From contig JAEUIH010000030.1 in NCBI GenBank assembly GCA_016795105.1, positions 1-64,000 of the forward strand: 64,000 nt of DNA. Reading direction: 5' to 3'. Below, piece after piece: positions 43,125 to 52,312 of this stretch (its first letter is position 1; every line of letters starts with the position of its first letter). A program made the position numbers and the translations under genes. The notes below the pieces were generated by a model that saw nothing but the letters and a program-made list of their open reading frames with translations, was not told where the DNA came from and did not search any database. Source of the DNA: Planctomyces sp. Its GTDB lineage: Bacteria > Planctomycetota > Planctomycetia > Planctomycetales > Planctomycetaceae.

Positions 43125-45481
43125 TGATGACCTCCGGATTCTCCATGTGTCATATCACCTGCCGTGGGAACGGGACTGATTTCTCTTTCGGAGGGCAGCA
43201 TTCCTGAATAGCAATAAATCGCTGAGCGATGATCACCCAGTTTTTCGTAGGCCTTCCCCATGATTCGGAACGCCTCTTTCAAAACCTGCTGCGATGGCTC
43301 TTTTCGAAGAAGCTGCCTGCAATACTGAATCGCATCTGCGGGCTGTCCCTGATCCAAAGCGACGTCGGCAGACTTCAACAGACCTGCGATTTCCAGCTGA
43401 TCACCAGCTCCAGGAGCAAGCCGAGACAACAGTTTCCGAGCATCGTCATATTTTTCATCGCGTTCATAGAGACCAGAGAGTCGCAGAACGGCTTCATTCT
43501 GCAGAGGTGCAGCGGGCTGAGCATCAACAACCGCCATATAGTAACTCATGGCCTGCTGCGTCAGTCCAAGTTCCTCAGCAATGCTCGCGGCAATCAGGTT
43601 CCAATGGCAGCCGAATTGCCTTGATGCATCGAAGCGAGACAATGCAACCAGCGCCTTTTGTCCTTCTCGCTCTCGTCGATCAACCAGGACCGCCGCCTTA
43701 AACGAAGCAGCAGTGGACAGAAAGGCAGCAGCATCGCGATGAGCGTCAATGTCCAGCCTCGATCGCCTTTCCGCCAGAATACTGGCCGCAGCCTGCGGCT
43801 GTGATGTCAATAGGTAACAACTTGACAATAACATTGCTGCGTGCGGCTCAAGCGTCGAGTTCTCACTCAACATCAAGCCTCTCATCAGCATGTTGACAGC
43901 GTTCTTTGAACGCCCCATTTCGATCAACAGTCTGCCGGTATACATGTACGCTGCAACCCGTAACTGCACAGATGTCTGACCAGCATCAATTGTCCGTAGA
44001 AACATCTGTCGAGCCTCTTCCGGACGTCGCAGCCGAAGTTCGCATTTGGCAAGATTGAAACTTGCTGAAGAGGCCAGTGCCGAATGCGGCTCCAGTTCAA
44101 ACTGCTGAAGAAACACATTTGCCGCGTCTTCAACCTTTTGCTGTTGAAACAGCAGAGTTCCCATCGCAAGCCGATTGTGGCCGGCCTGAGGTGACTCCGC
44201 AGACTGATCGAGTGAATATTCGAGCAGACGCTGAGCAGACTGCTGCTGAAACCGGATGAGTTCCGGACCAGAAACCTGTTGCTTCAGACTGATCCGGATT
44301 GTCTCGCCGTCGAATGTCCATGTGTTCCCAAATGGAATCGTCAGCCCATCCAAAATTTGACTTAAGCGAGCATCAGTGAGACGTACCACGACCGTTCGAC
44401 TTTCCATCGCCGACAATGAGAGTTCCGTATCTTCATACTTGAAGTGGCAGCGGTGAATCAGATTTCGAAGTAACTGTCCGACGTCAAGTCGAGCAGTGTG
44501 AAGCCGCAGAATGATCTTGTCCGGGTTTGGTTCTGGAATCGCCACCACCCCCATGATCTCACTACTCACAGGAGGTGCTTTTTCACTGATCATTTCCGGG
44601 AGCTTATCCAGAAGTTGAAAGTGATCAGGCTGCCAAAGCGGCAGCACCATGGAGTTATCAGACAGCAAATCCAGCTCTTTGACGGACATCAACTCTGCAA
44701 CCCGCGCACGCCCCAGCAGTCCGATTAACTCGGAGCGGGCCGTCGGACTCATCGACGTTTCATCAAGCAACGCAGTACGACACACTTCTGACTGCAGAGT
44801 ATCGTGCCTCTGAAGTGACAGCAGGCATCGAGCCTCTCCAAGTCGAGCAACACCGATCCATGCCGTCATCGCAGGATTTGAGATCATTCGCTGATATCCG
44901 GCCAGCGCATCGCCGTAATTTCCCATCATCTCGGCACACAAAGCGAGGCGAAACTGCAGCTGAGGCAAGTCCGCACGTTTGGCGATTTTCTGCAATGCCC
45001 GGTAACTTCTGAGAGCATGGGCATAGTCCCCGCTCCTGAGCATCTCGTCGGCCTGAAGCTGAGTATTTCCAAGGCTCTGAGTGTCGCTGTTATGATCGGA
45101 CTGATCTGATAGATCCGACTGATCCGACTGATCCGACTGATCGGACTGATCGGACTGATCCGACTGATCCGACCGATCCGACTGATCCGACCGATCCGAC
45201 TGATCCGACTGATCCGACTGATCCGACTGATCCGACTGATCCGACTGATCCGACCGATCCGACTGATCCGACCGATCCGACTGATCCGACCGATCCGACT
45301 GATCTGACAGCAGAGCGACATCCTGTTCCGATGAGTGGTTCTCCTCACCAGAGTCGTGTTTTCCCTGCAGAAGCATGTTTGCCCCGAAGCCGCCGGCGGC
45401 CATCATAACAGCAGCAAGCACGAGCATGCCCAGAGGCTTCAGAAGCCCTGAAATTCCTGCTTTTTTTGGCGGATCTGACAC
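43121..45481 (-). CDS. Membrane-anchored SDQ-repeat, STN and TPR protein
   Basis: 786 residues from GTG 45481 (VSDPPKKAG; GGTGG upstream); the frame opens at a TTG, 45517, which is less likely. A transmembrane segment at about 16-38 is followed by 24 uninterrupted Ser-Asp-X triplets (X mostly Gln or Arg, about 59-130), then TPR-like repeats. Residues about 323-399 look like an STN (secretin/TonB short N-terminal) domain: LDVGQLLRNLIHRC, VVVRLTDARLSQILDGLTIP. More TPR repeats run to the C terminus. The domain set suggests a periplasmic assembly factor. It is divergent from flgM across 165 bp and overlaps the next minus-strand gene. Confidence 0.75.
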   Translation of the reverse strand: MSDPPKKAGISGLLKPLGMLVLAAVMMAAGGFGANMLLQGKHDSGEENHSSEQDVALLSDQSDRSDQSDRSDQSDRSDQSDQSDQSDQSDQSDQSDRSDQSDRSDQSDQSDQSDQSDQSDQSDLSDQSDHNSDTQSLGNTQLQADEMLRSGDYAHALRSYRALQKIAKRADLPQLQFRLALCAEMMGNYGDALAGYQRMISNPAMTAWIGVARLGEARCLLSLQRHDTLQSEVCRTALLDETSMSPTARSELIGLLGRARVAELMSVKELDLLSDNSMVLPLWQPDHFQLLDKLPEMISEKAPPVSSEIMGVVAIPEPNPDKIILRLHTARLDVGQLLRNLIHRCHFKYEDTELSLSAMESRTVVVRLTDARLSQILDGLTIPFGNTWTFDGETIRISLKQQVSGPELIRFQQQSAQRLLEYSLDQSAESPQAGHNRLAMGTLLFQQQKVEDAANVFLQQFELEPHSALASSASFNLAKCELRLRRPEEARQMFLRTIDAGQTSVQLRVAAYMYTGRLLIEMGRSKNAVNMLMRGLMLSENSTLEPHAAMLLSSCYLLTSQPQAAASILAERRSRLDIDAHRDAAAFLSTAASFKAAVLVDRREREGQKALVALSRFDASRQFGCHWNLIAASIAEELGLTQQAMSYYMAVVDAQPAAPLQNEAVLRLSGLYERDEKYDDARKLLSRLAPGAGDQLEIAGLLKSADVALDQGQPADAIQYCRQLLRKEPSQQVLKEAFRIMGKAYEKLGDHRSAIYCYSGMLPSEREISPVPTAGDMTHGESGGHQ
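45094..45309 (-). repeat. 24 tandem 9-bp units coding Ser-Asp-X
   Basis: 216 bp of 9-bp units (TCCGACTGA on the plus strand, variants TCCGACCGA and TCGGACTGA) inside the STN/TPR gene. Unit length is a multiple of three, so copy-number change would keep the frame. The alternation of Gln and Arg units gives an 18-bp higher-order period in parts of the array. Confidence 0.92.
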
Positions 45482-45571
45482 GTGAGCACCACCTGAGAAA
45501 CGACAAACAGCCGTCAAAGTCTACGCAATCGTCACAATCTCATCGGCCGACACCAACTTTTGTATGAGCTG

Positions 45572-45598
45572 AAAATCGCCAGCAAGTTTTGCCGACAT
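45572..45598 (+). promoter_or_regulatory. Candidate sigma-28 (FliA) promoter of flgM
   Basis: AAAA (45572-45575), 15 nt, then GCCGACAT (45591-45598), compared with the sigma-28 consensus TAAA-N15-GCCGATAA. The predicted transcript would start near 45606, about 40 nt before the flgM GTG. On the other strand GCCGATGA (45547-45540) resembles the -10 of a divergent promoter toward the STN/TPR gene, but no good -35 is found at the right distance. Confidence 0.45.
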
Positions 45599-45646
45599 GG
45601 CTCGATAACTCATTCTGACTCAGGTTTCTCACCGGGAGATACGATC

Positions 45647-45940
45647 GTGCAGATTTATCGATTTCATACAGCTGGACAGCCACAAGTTTCACGTCGTGAT
45701 GTGCAAACGCGTGAAAACGCAGTGGCAACAGGCAGCAGCGGAACGGTAGCTCGCGAAACCGAAGCCGGGGGGGTAACAGGCGGCGGCGAACTCGAAACAC
45801 TGACTCGTCGCCTTGGCGACTATTCAGATGTCAGAGCAGATGTCGTCGAAGAGGCGAAAGTGAGAGTGCAGCGAGGCGACTACCTGACTCGAGCTTCTGC
45901 AGAACAAACTGCAGCGGCAATGTTGAGCAAGGATGCTTAG
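45647..45940 (+). CDS. flgM: Anti-sigma-28 factor FlgM
   Basis: 97 residues, the usual FlgM length, from GTG 45647 with GGGAG 8 nt upstream. The first 50 residues are polar and probably disordered, as in FlgM; the C-terminal half carries the sigma-binding helices LETLTRRLGDYSDVRADVVEEAKVRVQRGDY (read in two blocks, about 52-82) and a final short helix SAEQTAAAMLSKDA. FlgM holds FliA until the hook-basal body is complete and is then exported. Its position just upstream of flagellin and fliD is consistent. A sigma-28-like promoter lies upstream. Confidence 0.82.
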   Translation: MQIYRFHTAGQPQVSRRDVQTRENAVATGSSGTVARETEAGGVTGGGELETLTRRLGDYSDVRADVVEEAKVRVQRGDYLTRASAEQTAAAMLSKDA

Positions 45941-45998
45941 ACAGGGCTTTCGGTAACGGATTGACTCCGGATTGTGTGGCAGTCACGCCACCGGTCTG

Positions 45999-46023
45999 AA
46001 CCGGCTCGGATCATGGGCCGGTT
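45999..46023. terminator. Hairpin between flgM and flagellin
   Basis: AACCGGC (45999-46005) and GCCGGTT (46017-46023) form a perfect stem with an 11-nt loop; a smaller stem GTGGC-AGTCAC-GCCAC lies just before it (about 45976-45991). No T run. It may reduce read-through from flgM into the flagellin gene. The rest of the 197-bp gap (to 46137) probably carries the flagellin promoter, which I could not assign with confidence. Confidence 0.45.
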
Positions 46024-46137
46024 AGGGGCTGCGTTTTCGTTTCGGAAAGCGAAGCTGGTTTCTTACATCCTTGATGTGGTCAACTGAACGCGTAAAAGTC
46101 AGCGCAGACCACGATTCATTCGACGAAGGGGCGGATC

Positions 46138-47547
46138 ATGGGGTTGTCGATTGCGAACAATGTGTCTTCGCTGACTGCTCAGCACAATTTGGGCCGAGCA
46201 AACGCCGGAGTGGCGAAGTCAGTTGAACGACTTTCTTCTGGTTTGAAAATCAACCGCGGTGCAGACGGTCCCGCAGCTCTCGTGATTTCCGAGAAGCAGC
46301 GTGCTCAGATTGCCGGTCTGCGTCAGGCGATTGATAACTCAGACAAAGCGGTCTCCGTAGTGCAGACTGCTGAAGGTGCACTGAACGAAATTAACTCTCT
46401 GCTCGTCAAAGTTCGAAGTCTTGCGATTGACTCAGCGAACTCAGGTGTCAACGACGATGACGCACTGGCTGCAAATCAGGCCGAAATCGCAAATGCTCTT
46501 GATACGATCAACCGAATTGCCAGCAACACTCAATTTGGTACAAAGAAACTGCTCGACGGATCAGCCGGTATCCAGGGAACCGTCACAGACACAGACGTCA
46601 CCTTCCTTAAGGGTACATCTGAAACGACAGCCGGCATCTACGCTCTTGCCGTGACAACAGAAGGCGAACGAGCTGTAGCAACAGCTGGTACTGACCAGAC
46701 TCAGGCACTTGCTGCGGACGAAGTACTGACGATCAATGACGTGTCAATCACACTAAATGCCGGGCTGACTCAAGCTCAGGTCGTTTCACGAATCAACGAG
46801 TTCACTTCACAGACGGGAGTGACCGCCGACATTAGTTCCGGTGCAACTCGCCTCTATACAACAGCCTTTGGTTCAGCTGCTGAAGTCGATGTCGTCTCCA
46901 ATGTCGCAGCCGCAGACGATAGCAGCGGATTCGGCACGAGCGTTATCTCGGATGCTGGTGTCGATGTTGTCGGTACCATTGGCGGTACGTCGTTTACAGG
47001 TGTTGGAAACGTTCTGACAGCAACTTCAGGTCCTGCTCAGGGCCTGTCGGTCCAGTTCGCAACAGATACCGATCCATTTGAGACTGTCGACGGTGCTCAG
47101 GGAAATATCTCAATCGCAGATAACTCTCTGGTCTTCCAGATCGGCCCAAATCAGAATCAGACAGCAAAGGTAACTGTCAACAAGGTGACTCCAAACTCTC
47201 TGGGTGTCGGGGTTACTGGAAATCAGTTCAACAATCTTAATGAAATCGACGTCACATCTGCGGCCAAGGCACAGGATGCACTCGGCGTAGTGGATGCTGC
47301 CATCGATGACATTACCAATCTTCGAGGCACACTCGGAGCGTTCCAGCAGAACACGCTTGAATCGACTGCGAATAACCTTCGAGCAACTCTTGAAAACACA
47401 GTGAACGCAGAGTCAATCATTCGTGACACTGACTTTGCAGAAGAAATTGCGAACTTCACCAAGGGTCAGGTTCTTGTACAGGCTGGTACTTCGGTACTGT
47501 CCAACGCGAATCAGATTCCGCAGCTGGTTCTCTCACTGCTGCGATAG
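46138..47547 (+). CDS. fliC: Flagellin
   Basis: 469 residues; GAAGGGG precedes the ATG. The conserved N-terminal D0/D1 helices (NNVSSLTAQHNLGRANAGVA, RLSSGLKINRGADGPAALVI, about 1-140) and C-terminal D1/D0 helices (VVDAAIDDITNLRGTLGAFQ, IRDTDFAEEIANFTKGQVLV, about 385-469) are complete. The central ~240 residues form a variable, acidic, Thr/Val-rich surface domain. Polymerises into the filament after export through the flagellar type III apparatus. It is a single flagellin gene here, followed by a strong hairpin and then fliD. Confidence 0.95.
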   Translation: MGLSIANNVSSLTAQHNLGRANAGVAKSVERLSSGLKINRGADGPAALVISEKQRAQIAGLRQAIDNSDKAVSVVQTAEGALNEINSLLVKVRSLAIDSANSGVNDDDALAANQAEIANALDTINRIASNTQFGTKKLLDGSAGIQGTVTDTDVTFLKGTSETTAGIYALAVTTEGERAVATAGTDQTQALAADEVLTINDVSITLNAGLTQAQVVSRINEFTSQTGVTADISSGATRLYTTAFGSAAEVDVVSNVAAADDSSGFGTSVISDAGVDVVGTIGGTSFTGVGNVLTATSGPAQGLSVQFATDTDPFETVDGAQGNISIADNSLVFQIGPNQNQTAKVTVNKVTPNSLGVGVTGNQFNNLNEIDVTSAAKAQDALGVVDAAIDDITNLRGTLGAFQQNTLESTANNLRATLENTVNAESIIRDTDFAEEIANFTKGQVLVQAGTSVLSNANQIPQLVLSLLR

Positions 47548-47579
47548 TCTGATACGAAGGCTTTGGTTTGGAAAACTTA

Positions 47580-47626
47580 AACGGTCCGACCGGCGTCGAC
47601 TTCAAACGACGCCTGGTCGGACCGTT
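47580..47626 (+). terminator. Long hairpin after flagellin
   Basis: AACGGTCCGACC (47580-47591) plus GGCGTCG pairs with CGACGCC plus GGTCGGACCGTT (47615-47626): a 19-bp stem with one bulged T and an 8-nt loop. It starts about 30 bp after the flagellin stop. No T run follows, but a stem this strong could stop transcription or protect the abundant flagellin mRNA from 3' decay. Confidence 0.65.
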
Positions 47627-47651
47627 CGTCCATTGATGAGGGGGAACATCT

Positions 47652-49637
47652 GTGGCAGTAACAATTGATGGCCTGGTCTCCGGAATTGATACGGAAAACA
47701 TTATCAATGGTCTGCTTGAAATTCAGCAGGCTCAGGTGGATCGATTCACACTTCGAAAAACCGAAATTCAGCAAAAGCAGACCGCATTTCGGGGTGTCGA
47801 GGCACGACTTCTGACATTCCGTTCTGATGCGTCGAAACTTTCCCGTTCTGTGAACAATCCGTTTACTCGCCAAACTGTTTCAGTCAGCGACGAAAGCGCT
47901 ATCTCTGCGACGGCAGATACAAACGCTGCTGCAGGTGAATACCGCATTACAGTCAATTCAACGGCTCGAGCTCATCAGATCGCTGCTCAGGGTTACGTTG
48001 ACGGAGATGCAGAGATTACTCAGGGGACTGTGCAGTTACGAGTGGGCTCGGGCGAAGTCAAGACCGTAACAATTGACCCAAACAACAATACGTTGAATGG
48101 TCTGGCAAACGCAATTAACGCAGCGGGAGCAGGGGTCTCGGCAAGTATCGTTAAAGATTCTGCCGGAGGTGCAACTCCATGGCGACTGGTACTTACCGCG
48201 ACGAAGACCGGCACCGAGAACACAATTTCAGTCACCAACAATCTCGCTGCTTCCAGCGGAAACGCTACCCGCGTCGAGTTCAACACGGCAAGCCCTGTTC
48301 AGGCGGCTGCTGACGCACAAATACAAATTGGATCGGGTTTGGGTGCAATTTCTGTAAGTAGCTCGTCAAATCGCTTTGAGGATGTCATTGCGGGAGTTGA
48401 CTTCGACCTGCTGCAGGCGGACTCAGGAGATGAACTTCGGCTGACGGTTCGTCGCGACACAGAGAGTGCCACGGCCGATGTGGAGGCATTCGTCAAATCC
48501 TTCAATGATCTGATGCAGTACATCGATGATCAGTCGAAATATAATCCTGAGACTGAACAGGCAGGTTTGTTGCTTGGAAATCGCAGCGTCACGAGCATAC
48601 AACAAAAACTCCGCTCTGCGGTCCTGGATGTCGTTCCGGGTATCAATCCAGCCGCCAATCGACTTTCAGCGATTGGGATTACGGTCACAGACAAAGGGCG
48701 GCTTCAACTGAACAATACTCGACTGCAGGACGTCCTGAATGGCCGAGTTGAAGGGGTTTCGAGCACCGATGTCAAACGACTGTTTGCGCTCGATGGAGTC
48801 AGTACAAATCCTGCCGTTTCATTTGTCCTTGGCAGTTCCCGATCGAAAGCATCTGAAACTCCCTATCAACTCGATATTACTCAGGCCGCTGAACAGGCAA
48901 ACCTGACAGCCACGTCGTCGCTGGCGGCCTCGACCGTGATCAGTTCCGCGAACCGTGAACTTGAACTCACAATCGATGGAGCCACCACGACACTAACCCT
49001 TGCCGACGGCACTTATACTCGCCAGGAACTCGCAGACCATCTTGAATCTCTGCTGAGTTCGTCGACGGACCTTGCCGGACGATCAGTCACCGTTGGACTC
49101 GCCGGCGATGCATTGAAGTTCACAACCGCCAGCTATGGAAGCAGTTCAGAAGTTCGAATACTCAGCGGAAATGCCATTAACTCTCTGGGCCTTATCGTTG
49201 GCCTGTCGGACACCGGGCGTGACGTGGCCGGATCCTTCATCGTCAATGGGCAGACTGAAGCAGCCACCGGTCGTGGACGCCTGCTGACCGGCGAATCGGA
49301 TAATGAATACACCGCAGACCTGCAGCTGAGAGTTTCGATTCAGCCAGCCAACGTGATTTCCGGTTCGGAAGGTCAAATCACTGTAACCCGAGGACTCGGC
49401 GCAAGTCTCGATAAACTCATAGGAGAGCTTATCAATCCCGAAAACGGGGCGATTTCAGCTGCCGATGATGGATTCGATGGACAGATTGAATCCATCCAAA
49501 AAGCACTCGATCGCCAGAAGGGCATTTTTGATCGTCAACAAGCGTCACTCCTCAAGCAGTTCTCTGCTCTCGAAGCAGCCCTTGGGCAACTTCAGTCAAC
49601 CAGCAGCTTCCTTACGTCTCAGCTCGCCGCCAGATAA
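47652..49637 (+). CDS. fliD: Flagellar filament cap protein FliD
   Basis: 661 residues; GTG at 47652 with GAGGGGGAA upstream. N-terminal FliD signature VTIDGLVSGIDTENIINGL (3-21), the coiled region with QQAQVDRFTLRKTEIQQKQ, and the C-terminal FliD domain ending in a coiled coil (IESIQKALDRQKGIFDRQQA, LEAALGQLQSTSSFLTSQL). The protein is longer than the ~460 residues of enterobacterial FliD, with extra central domains as in many other phyla. Caps the filament tip and guides flagellin folding. fliS starts 42 bp later. Confidence 0.93.
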   Translation: MAVTIDGLVSGIDTENIINGLLEIQQAQVDRFTLRKTEIQQKQTAFRGVEARLLTFRSDASKLSRSVNNPFTRQTVSVSDESAISATADTNAAAGEYRITVNSTARAHQIAAQGYVDGDAEITQGTVQLRVGSGEVKTVTIDPNNNTLNGLANAINAAGAGVSASIVKDSAGGATPWRLVLTATKTGTENTISVTNNLAASSGNATRVEFNTASPVQAAADAQIQIGSGLGAISVSSSSNRFEDVIAGVDFDLLQADSGDELRLTVRRDTESATADVEAFVKSFNDLMQYIDDQSKYNPETEQAGLLLGNRSVTSIQQKLRSAVLDVVPGINPAANRLSAIGITVTDKGRLQLNNTRLQDVLNGRVEGVSSTDVKRLFALDGVSTNPAVSFVLGSSRSKASETPYQLDITQAAEQANLTATSSLAASTVISSANRELELTIDGATTTLTLADGTYTRQELADHLESLLSSSTDLAGRSVTVGLAGDALKFTTASYGSSSEVRILSGNAINSLGLIVGLSDTGRDVAGSFIVNGQTEAATGRGRLLTGESDNEYTADLQLRVSIQPANVISGSEGQITVTRGLGASLDKLIGELINPENGAISAADDGFDGQIESIQKALDRQKGIFDRQQASLLKQFSALEAALGQLQSTSSFLTSQLAAR

Positions 49638-49679
49638 TTCCACTGAACCCGCACAGGTCCCAGGACGGACAAACGAACT

Positions 49680-50078
49680 ATGAATCCCCATCATCTGTAC
49701 AAAGACCAAAATCGATTCTCCTGGACACGAATCGACATGTTGCTCGTTGTCTATGAACAGACAATTGATGCCATTCAGAGGGGCGCCGATGCGATCGCAG
49801 CCGGACGAACAAATGAACTCATCTCTATTCGTCTTCGGACAATGAAGTGCCTCGTCACGATTATTGACGGCCTGAATCAAAATGCCGGTGACACTCCTCA
49901 ACAGATCCTGAGACTCTGTTTGTTTGTCCTCGACCAGGTCGAAACCGATGAACTCGAGTCATGGCAGTCTGCTCTGAAAATTATGCAGACTCTTTATGAC
50001 GGCTTTCAGGGCATTCAGGATGAAGCAAGAGAGGCCGAGCACCGCGGCGAAATCCCCGCACTCGATGCGTCGGCCTGA
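49680..50078 (+). CDS. fliS: Flagellar export chaperone FliS
   Basis: 132 residues, all helical, with the FliS pattern LYKDQNRFSWTRIDMLLVVY near the start and a helix rich in Ile/Arg (ISIRLRTMKCLVTIIDGLNQ). FliS binds the C terminus of flagellin and prevents early polymerisation. Gene order flagellin-fliD-fliS is the common arrangement and supports the call, though sequence similarity by eye is moderate. It ends 21 bp from the convergent repeat-rich secreted protein gene. Confidence 0.78.
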   Translation: MNPHHLYKDQNRFSWTRIDMLLVVYEQTIDAIQRGADAIAAGRTNELISIRLRTMKCLVTIIDGLNQNAGDTPQQILRLCLFVLDQVETDELESWQSALKIMQTLYDGFQGIQDEAREAEHRGEIPALDASA

Positions 50079-50099
50079 AACTTGTCCTGAATTCAGAGT

Positions 50100-51188
50100 C
50101 TATCGAACTGCAGCCGAATATCGTCCGGAACCAGCTTGTCGATTCATCACACCAAGAGCTGTTCGGTGCACTGGCACCTGCCGAGACTGAAATGACATTG
50201 GCTGAATCGGCACAGCCGCCGACTGAGGGAGAGCTGCCGGTGGCAGGTATGCCCCCTGTACTGGAACTGCACCCGGAATTCCGGAATACTCGTGATCACC
50301 CCAAATGTCGCCGGTCATCGCAGTTTGCGGAACTGGCTGCCAGCCGGCGTATGGCTGACTTGCCCACGCCGTCTGAGCCTGAGGATATTGAACCATCATC
50401 TGTGGGCGTGCCTGCCAGGCCATTTGAGGCTGCGGCTGCCACGCAACCTGAGGCTGAGGTTGCCATGCCATTTGTGGTCGCGGTTGCCACGCCACTTGTT
50501 GCTGCGGTTGCCAGGCCATCTGAGGTTGTGGATTCCAGCCATATTGTTGCGGCTGCATGTTCCATGTCGACGCCGTCGGAGTCATAGAGCCCATCGCAGA
50601 ACCTCCACCATTACATCCACAATCCGCAGTCTGCATGCCACCGGATGGCACATACTGAGTCTGTCGCCATTGTGGGGTCGGCCATGCCGATGGAAATGCT
50701 GTCGGAAAGCCCGGAGTTTGATATCCTGGCATCCCCGAATACTGCATTGGAACTGATGCTCCGCCACATGGATCACACGTCGAACAAGGATCGCTTGTCC
50801 CGCACGGATCACTGCCCATACAAGGATCACAGCCGCAGCCATCGGAAAAGGGCATCATCGGCTGAGCCATCATTGGCATCGGGGCGACCATCTGTCGTGG
50901 AACAAACGGTGGAATATACGGAGGGGCCTGAAGGCGAGTATACATCGGAGTGTAACAACTCCAGGGACGGAGTGGGTAATGGCCGAGCGTTCCCTGTTGC
51001 CCTCGAAGATATCCGTATCCCAGCCAGTCATCGATGATCTGTCGACCGGCCGCTGGATTATTCAGACAGCATCCACCAAACCAAAAGCTTGGATCAAGCA
51101 ACGGAAACAGGCAACATGCCTGGGCTGACGAAGTGAGTGACGTCAGTAACGCCACACTCAAAATGACTATCCTCATGCAGCGAAGCAT
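50100..51188 (-). CDS. Secreted Pro/Gln/Trp-rich repeat protein with Cys-rich segment
   Basis: 362 residues from ATG 51188 (AAGGGAT upstream). Signal peptide about 1-22 (TSLTSSAQACC). A cysteine-rich stretch (CGCDPCMGSDPCGTSDPC, about 135-155) is followed by tandem repeats of the type PQPQMAWQPQ and QVAWQPRPQMAWQ (about 235-290). Composition suggests an extended, possibly wall-associated structural protein; similar Cys/Pro-rich secreted proteins occur widely in planctomycetes. No enzyme domain. Function unknown, and there is no sign that it belongs to the flagellar cluster it faces. Confidence 0.75.
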   Translation of the reverse strand: MLRCMRIVILSVALLTSLTSSAQACCLFPLLDPSFWFGGCCLNNPAAGRQIIDDWLGYGYLRGQQGTLGHYPLRPWSCYTPMYTRLQAPPYIPPFVPRQMVAPMPMMAQPMMPFSDGCGCDPCMGSDPCGTSDPCSTCDPCGGASVPMQYSGMPGYQTPGFPTAFPSAWPTPQWRQTQYVPSGGMQTADCGCNGGGSAMGSMTPTASTWNMQPQQYGWNPQPQMAWQPQQQVAWQPRPQMAWQPQPQVAWQPQPQMAWQARPQMMVQYPQAQTAWASQPYAGWQPVPQTAMTGDIWGDHEYSGIPGAVPVQGAYLPPAALPQSAAVPIQPMSFQSRQVPVHRTALGVMNRQAGSGRYSAAVR

Positions 51189-51362
51189 CTGGATCCCTTT
51201 TTCTGCACTGGTCCTGCACACATCAATTTCTACACAACTGCCGATCGGCGAGTGCGGAAAGTAGGGATCGACGCTTTCTGAGAATACTGGAAATTGACTC
51301 AAGTTTGAGTCACCACCACATTTTGCGAACAGCGATTTTTCCCTTTCGGCGGGAACCGCCGT

Positions 51363-52307
51363 TCAGCGGAGCAAAGCGGCAACGGTCAGCAGGAACACCA
51401 ACGCAATACAAATACCGATAATCAGCAGAATCTGCCTGTGCTTCGGCGAATCATGCCGATCGCTGAAATTCTCTCCCTGATCCCGGGCCGATGCCTTCGG
51501 AAACAGGTCATCCACAATCGACCAGCGTGACTGCACCGGATGCTCTCGTCGATCTACCATCTCAATGGCGTCACCATCCGCAATCAACAACTCTCCCAGT
51601 CTTCCCTGCAGATCACGGGCACTCAACATCGCAGCATCCGCGGCAGGAACCTGTACGCGCTCCAACAGACGCCGCAAAGTCCGCGCCATCGGAATTTCAT
51701 CCGCCGACTCCGGCAGCATGATCAACACGGTTTGTGCCAGACACCGCAGATCGTTCTCAACGTCCCGCCTCCAGTCTGAAATCGCGCCCTGGCCTGGAGC
51801 CGGTCGACTATGATCGGCAGATTCTGCCGATGCTCTCAACCAACGAGCTACGCCAAAGTCCACAATCGACACTGAAAGATCGTCCGAAACGCAGACGGTC
51901 TCAGCTGAAATCCCACCATGAGTGAACCCCAGATTATGAGCCTGCTGCAGAGCTGAACAGGCCTGCCAACCGATCTCAACCAGATCCTCAATCGAAAGGT
52001 TTCGATGTTGTTCAAGGAATTGAGCGACTGGTACTCCTCGGCATGGCTCCGACCAGAAAAACAGCCGACCTTCAGATTCTCCATCTCCAAGAAATCTGGC
52101 GATGGATTTATGCCGCAGAGTCGTCAGGAAGCCGCGATCCGTCTTGAAAGCTCTTCGAAACCACGAGGCCTGCGAAACCTCGGGTGAGAACACCATCAGA
52201 CGTACAACATCTTCCGTCCCGGACAAAACTGCCACGAACACAGAATGTGTCTGTGTCGTCAGCAGTGTGTCCAGAATCTGAAAATCAGTCAGCGAAGTAG
52301 ACGACAT
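51363..52307 (-). CDS. Membrane-anchored protein kinase-like protein (pseudokinase)
   Basis: 314 residues. The kinase C-lobe is recognisable: HGGISAETV (130-138) at the position of HRDLKPEN and VDFGVARW (149-156) with DFG intact. The catalytic Asp of HRD, the following Lys and the Asn are replaced (Gly, Ser, Thr), there is no glycine loop and no VAxK lysine (VVRLMVF, 34-40). A pseudokinase is therefore likely. A single transmembrane helix (about 293-312) anchors it with the kinase domain in the cytoplasm. It starts 5 bp after the stop of the S1-domain gene and must be cotranscribed with it. Confidence 0.82.
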   Translation of the reverse strand: MSSTSLTDFQILDTLLTTQTHSVFVAVLSGTEDVVRLMVFSPEVSQASWFRRAFKTDRGFLTTLRHKSIARFLGDGESEGRLFFWSEPCRGVPVAQFLEQHRNLSIEDLVEIGWQACSALQQAHNLGFTHGGISAETVCVSDDLSVSIVDFGVARWLRASAESADHSRPAPGQGAISDWRRDVENDLRCLAQTVLIMLPESADEIPMARTLRRLLERVQVPAADAAMLSARDLQGRLGELLIADGDAIEMVDRREHPVQSRWSIVDDLFPKASARDQGENFSDRHDSPKHRQILLIIGICIALVFLLTVAALLR

Positions 52308-52312
52308 TCCGT

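Noticed and set aside
45960-45995. Sigma-54-type promoter near TGTGGCAGTCACGCC before flagellin
   Set aside because: The GG and GC elements are 7 nt apart where 10 are required; the sequence is better read as a small hairpin.
46093-46116. Sigma-28 promoter TAAA...CACGATT before flagellin
   Set aside because: Spacing is about 12-13 nt and the -10 is poor; not good enough to list as a feature.
50192-50756. Plus-strand frames opposite the Pro/Gln/Trp repeat protein
   Set aside because: Repetitive shadows of the minus-strand gene, which has a signal peptide and ribosome site.
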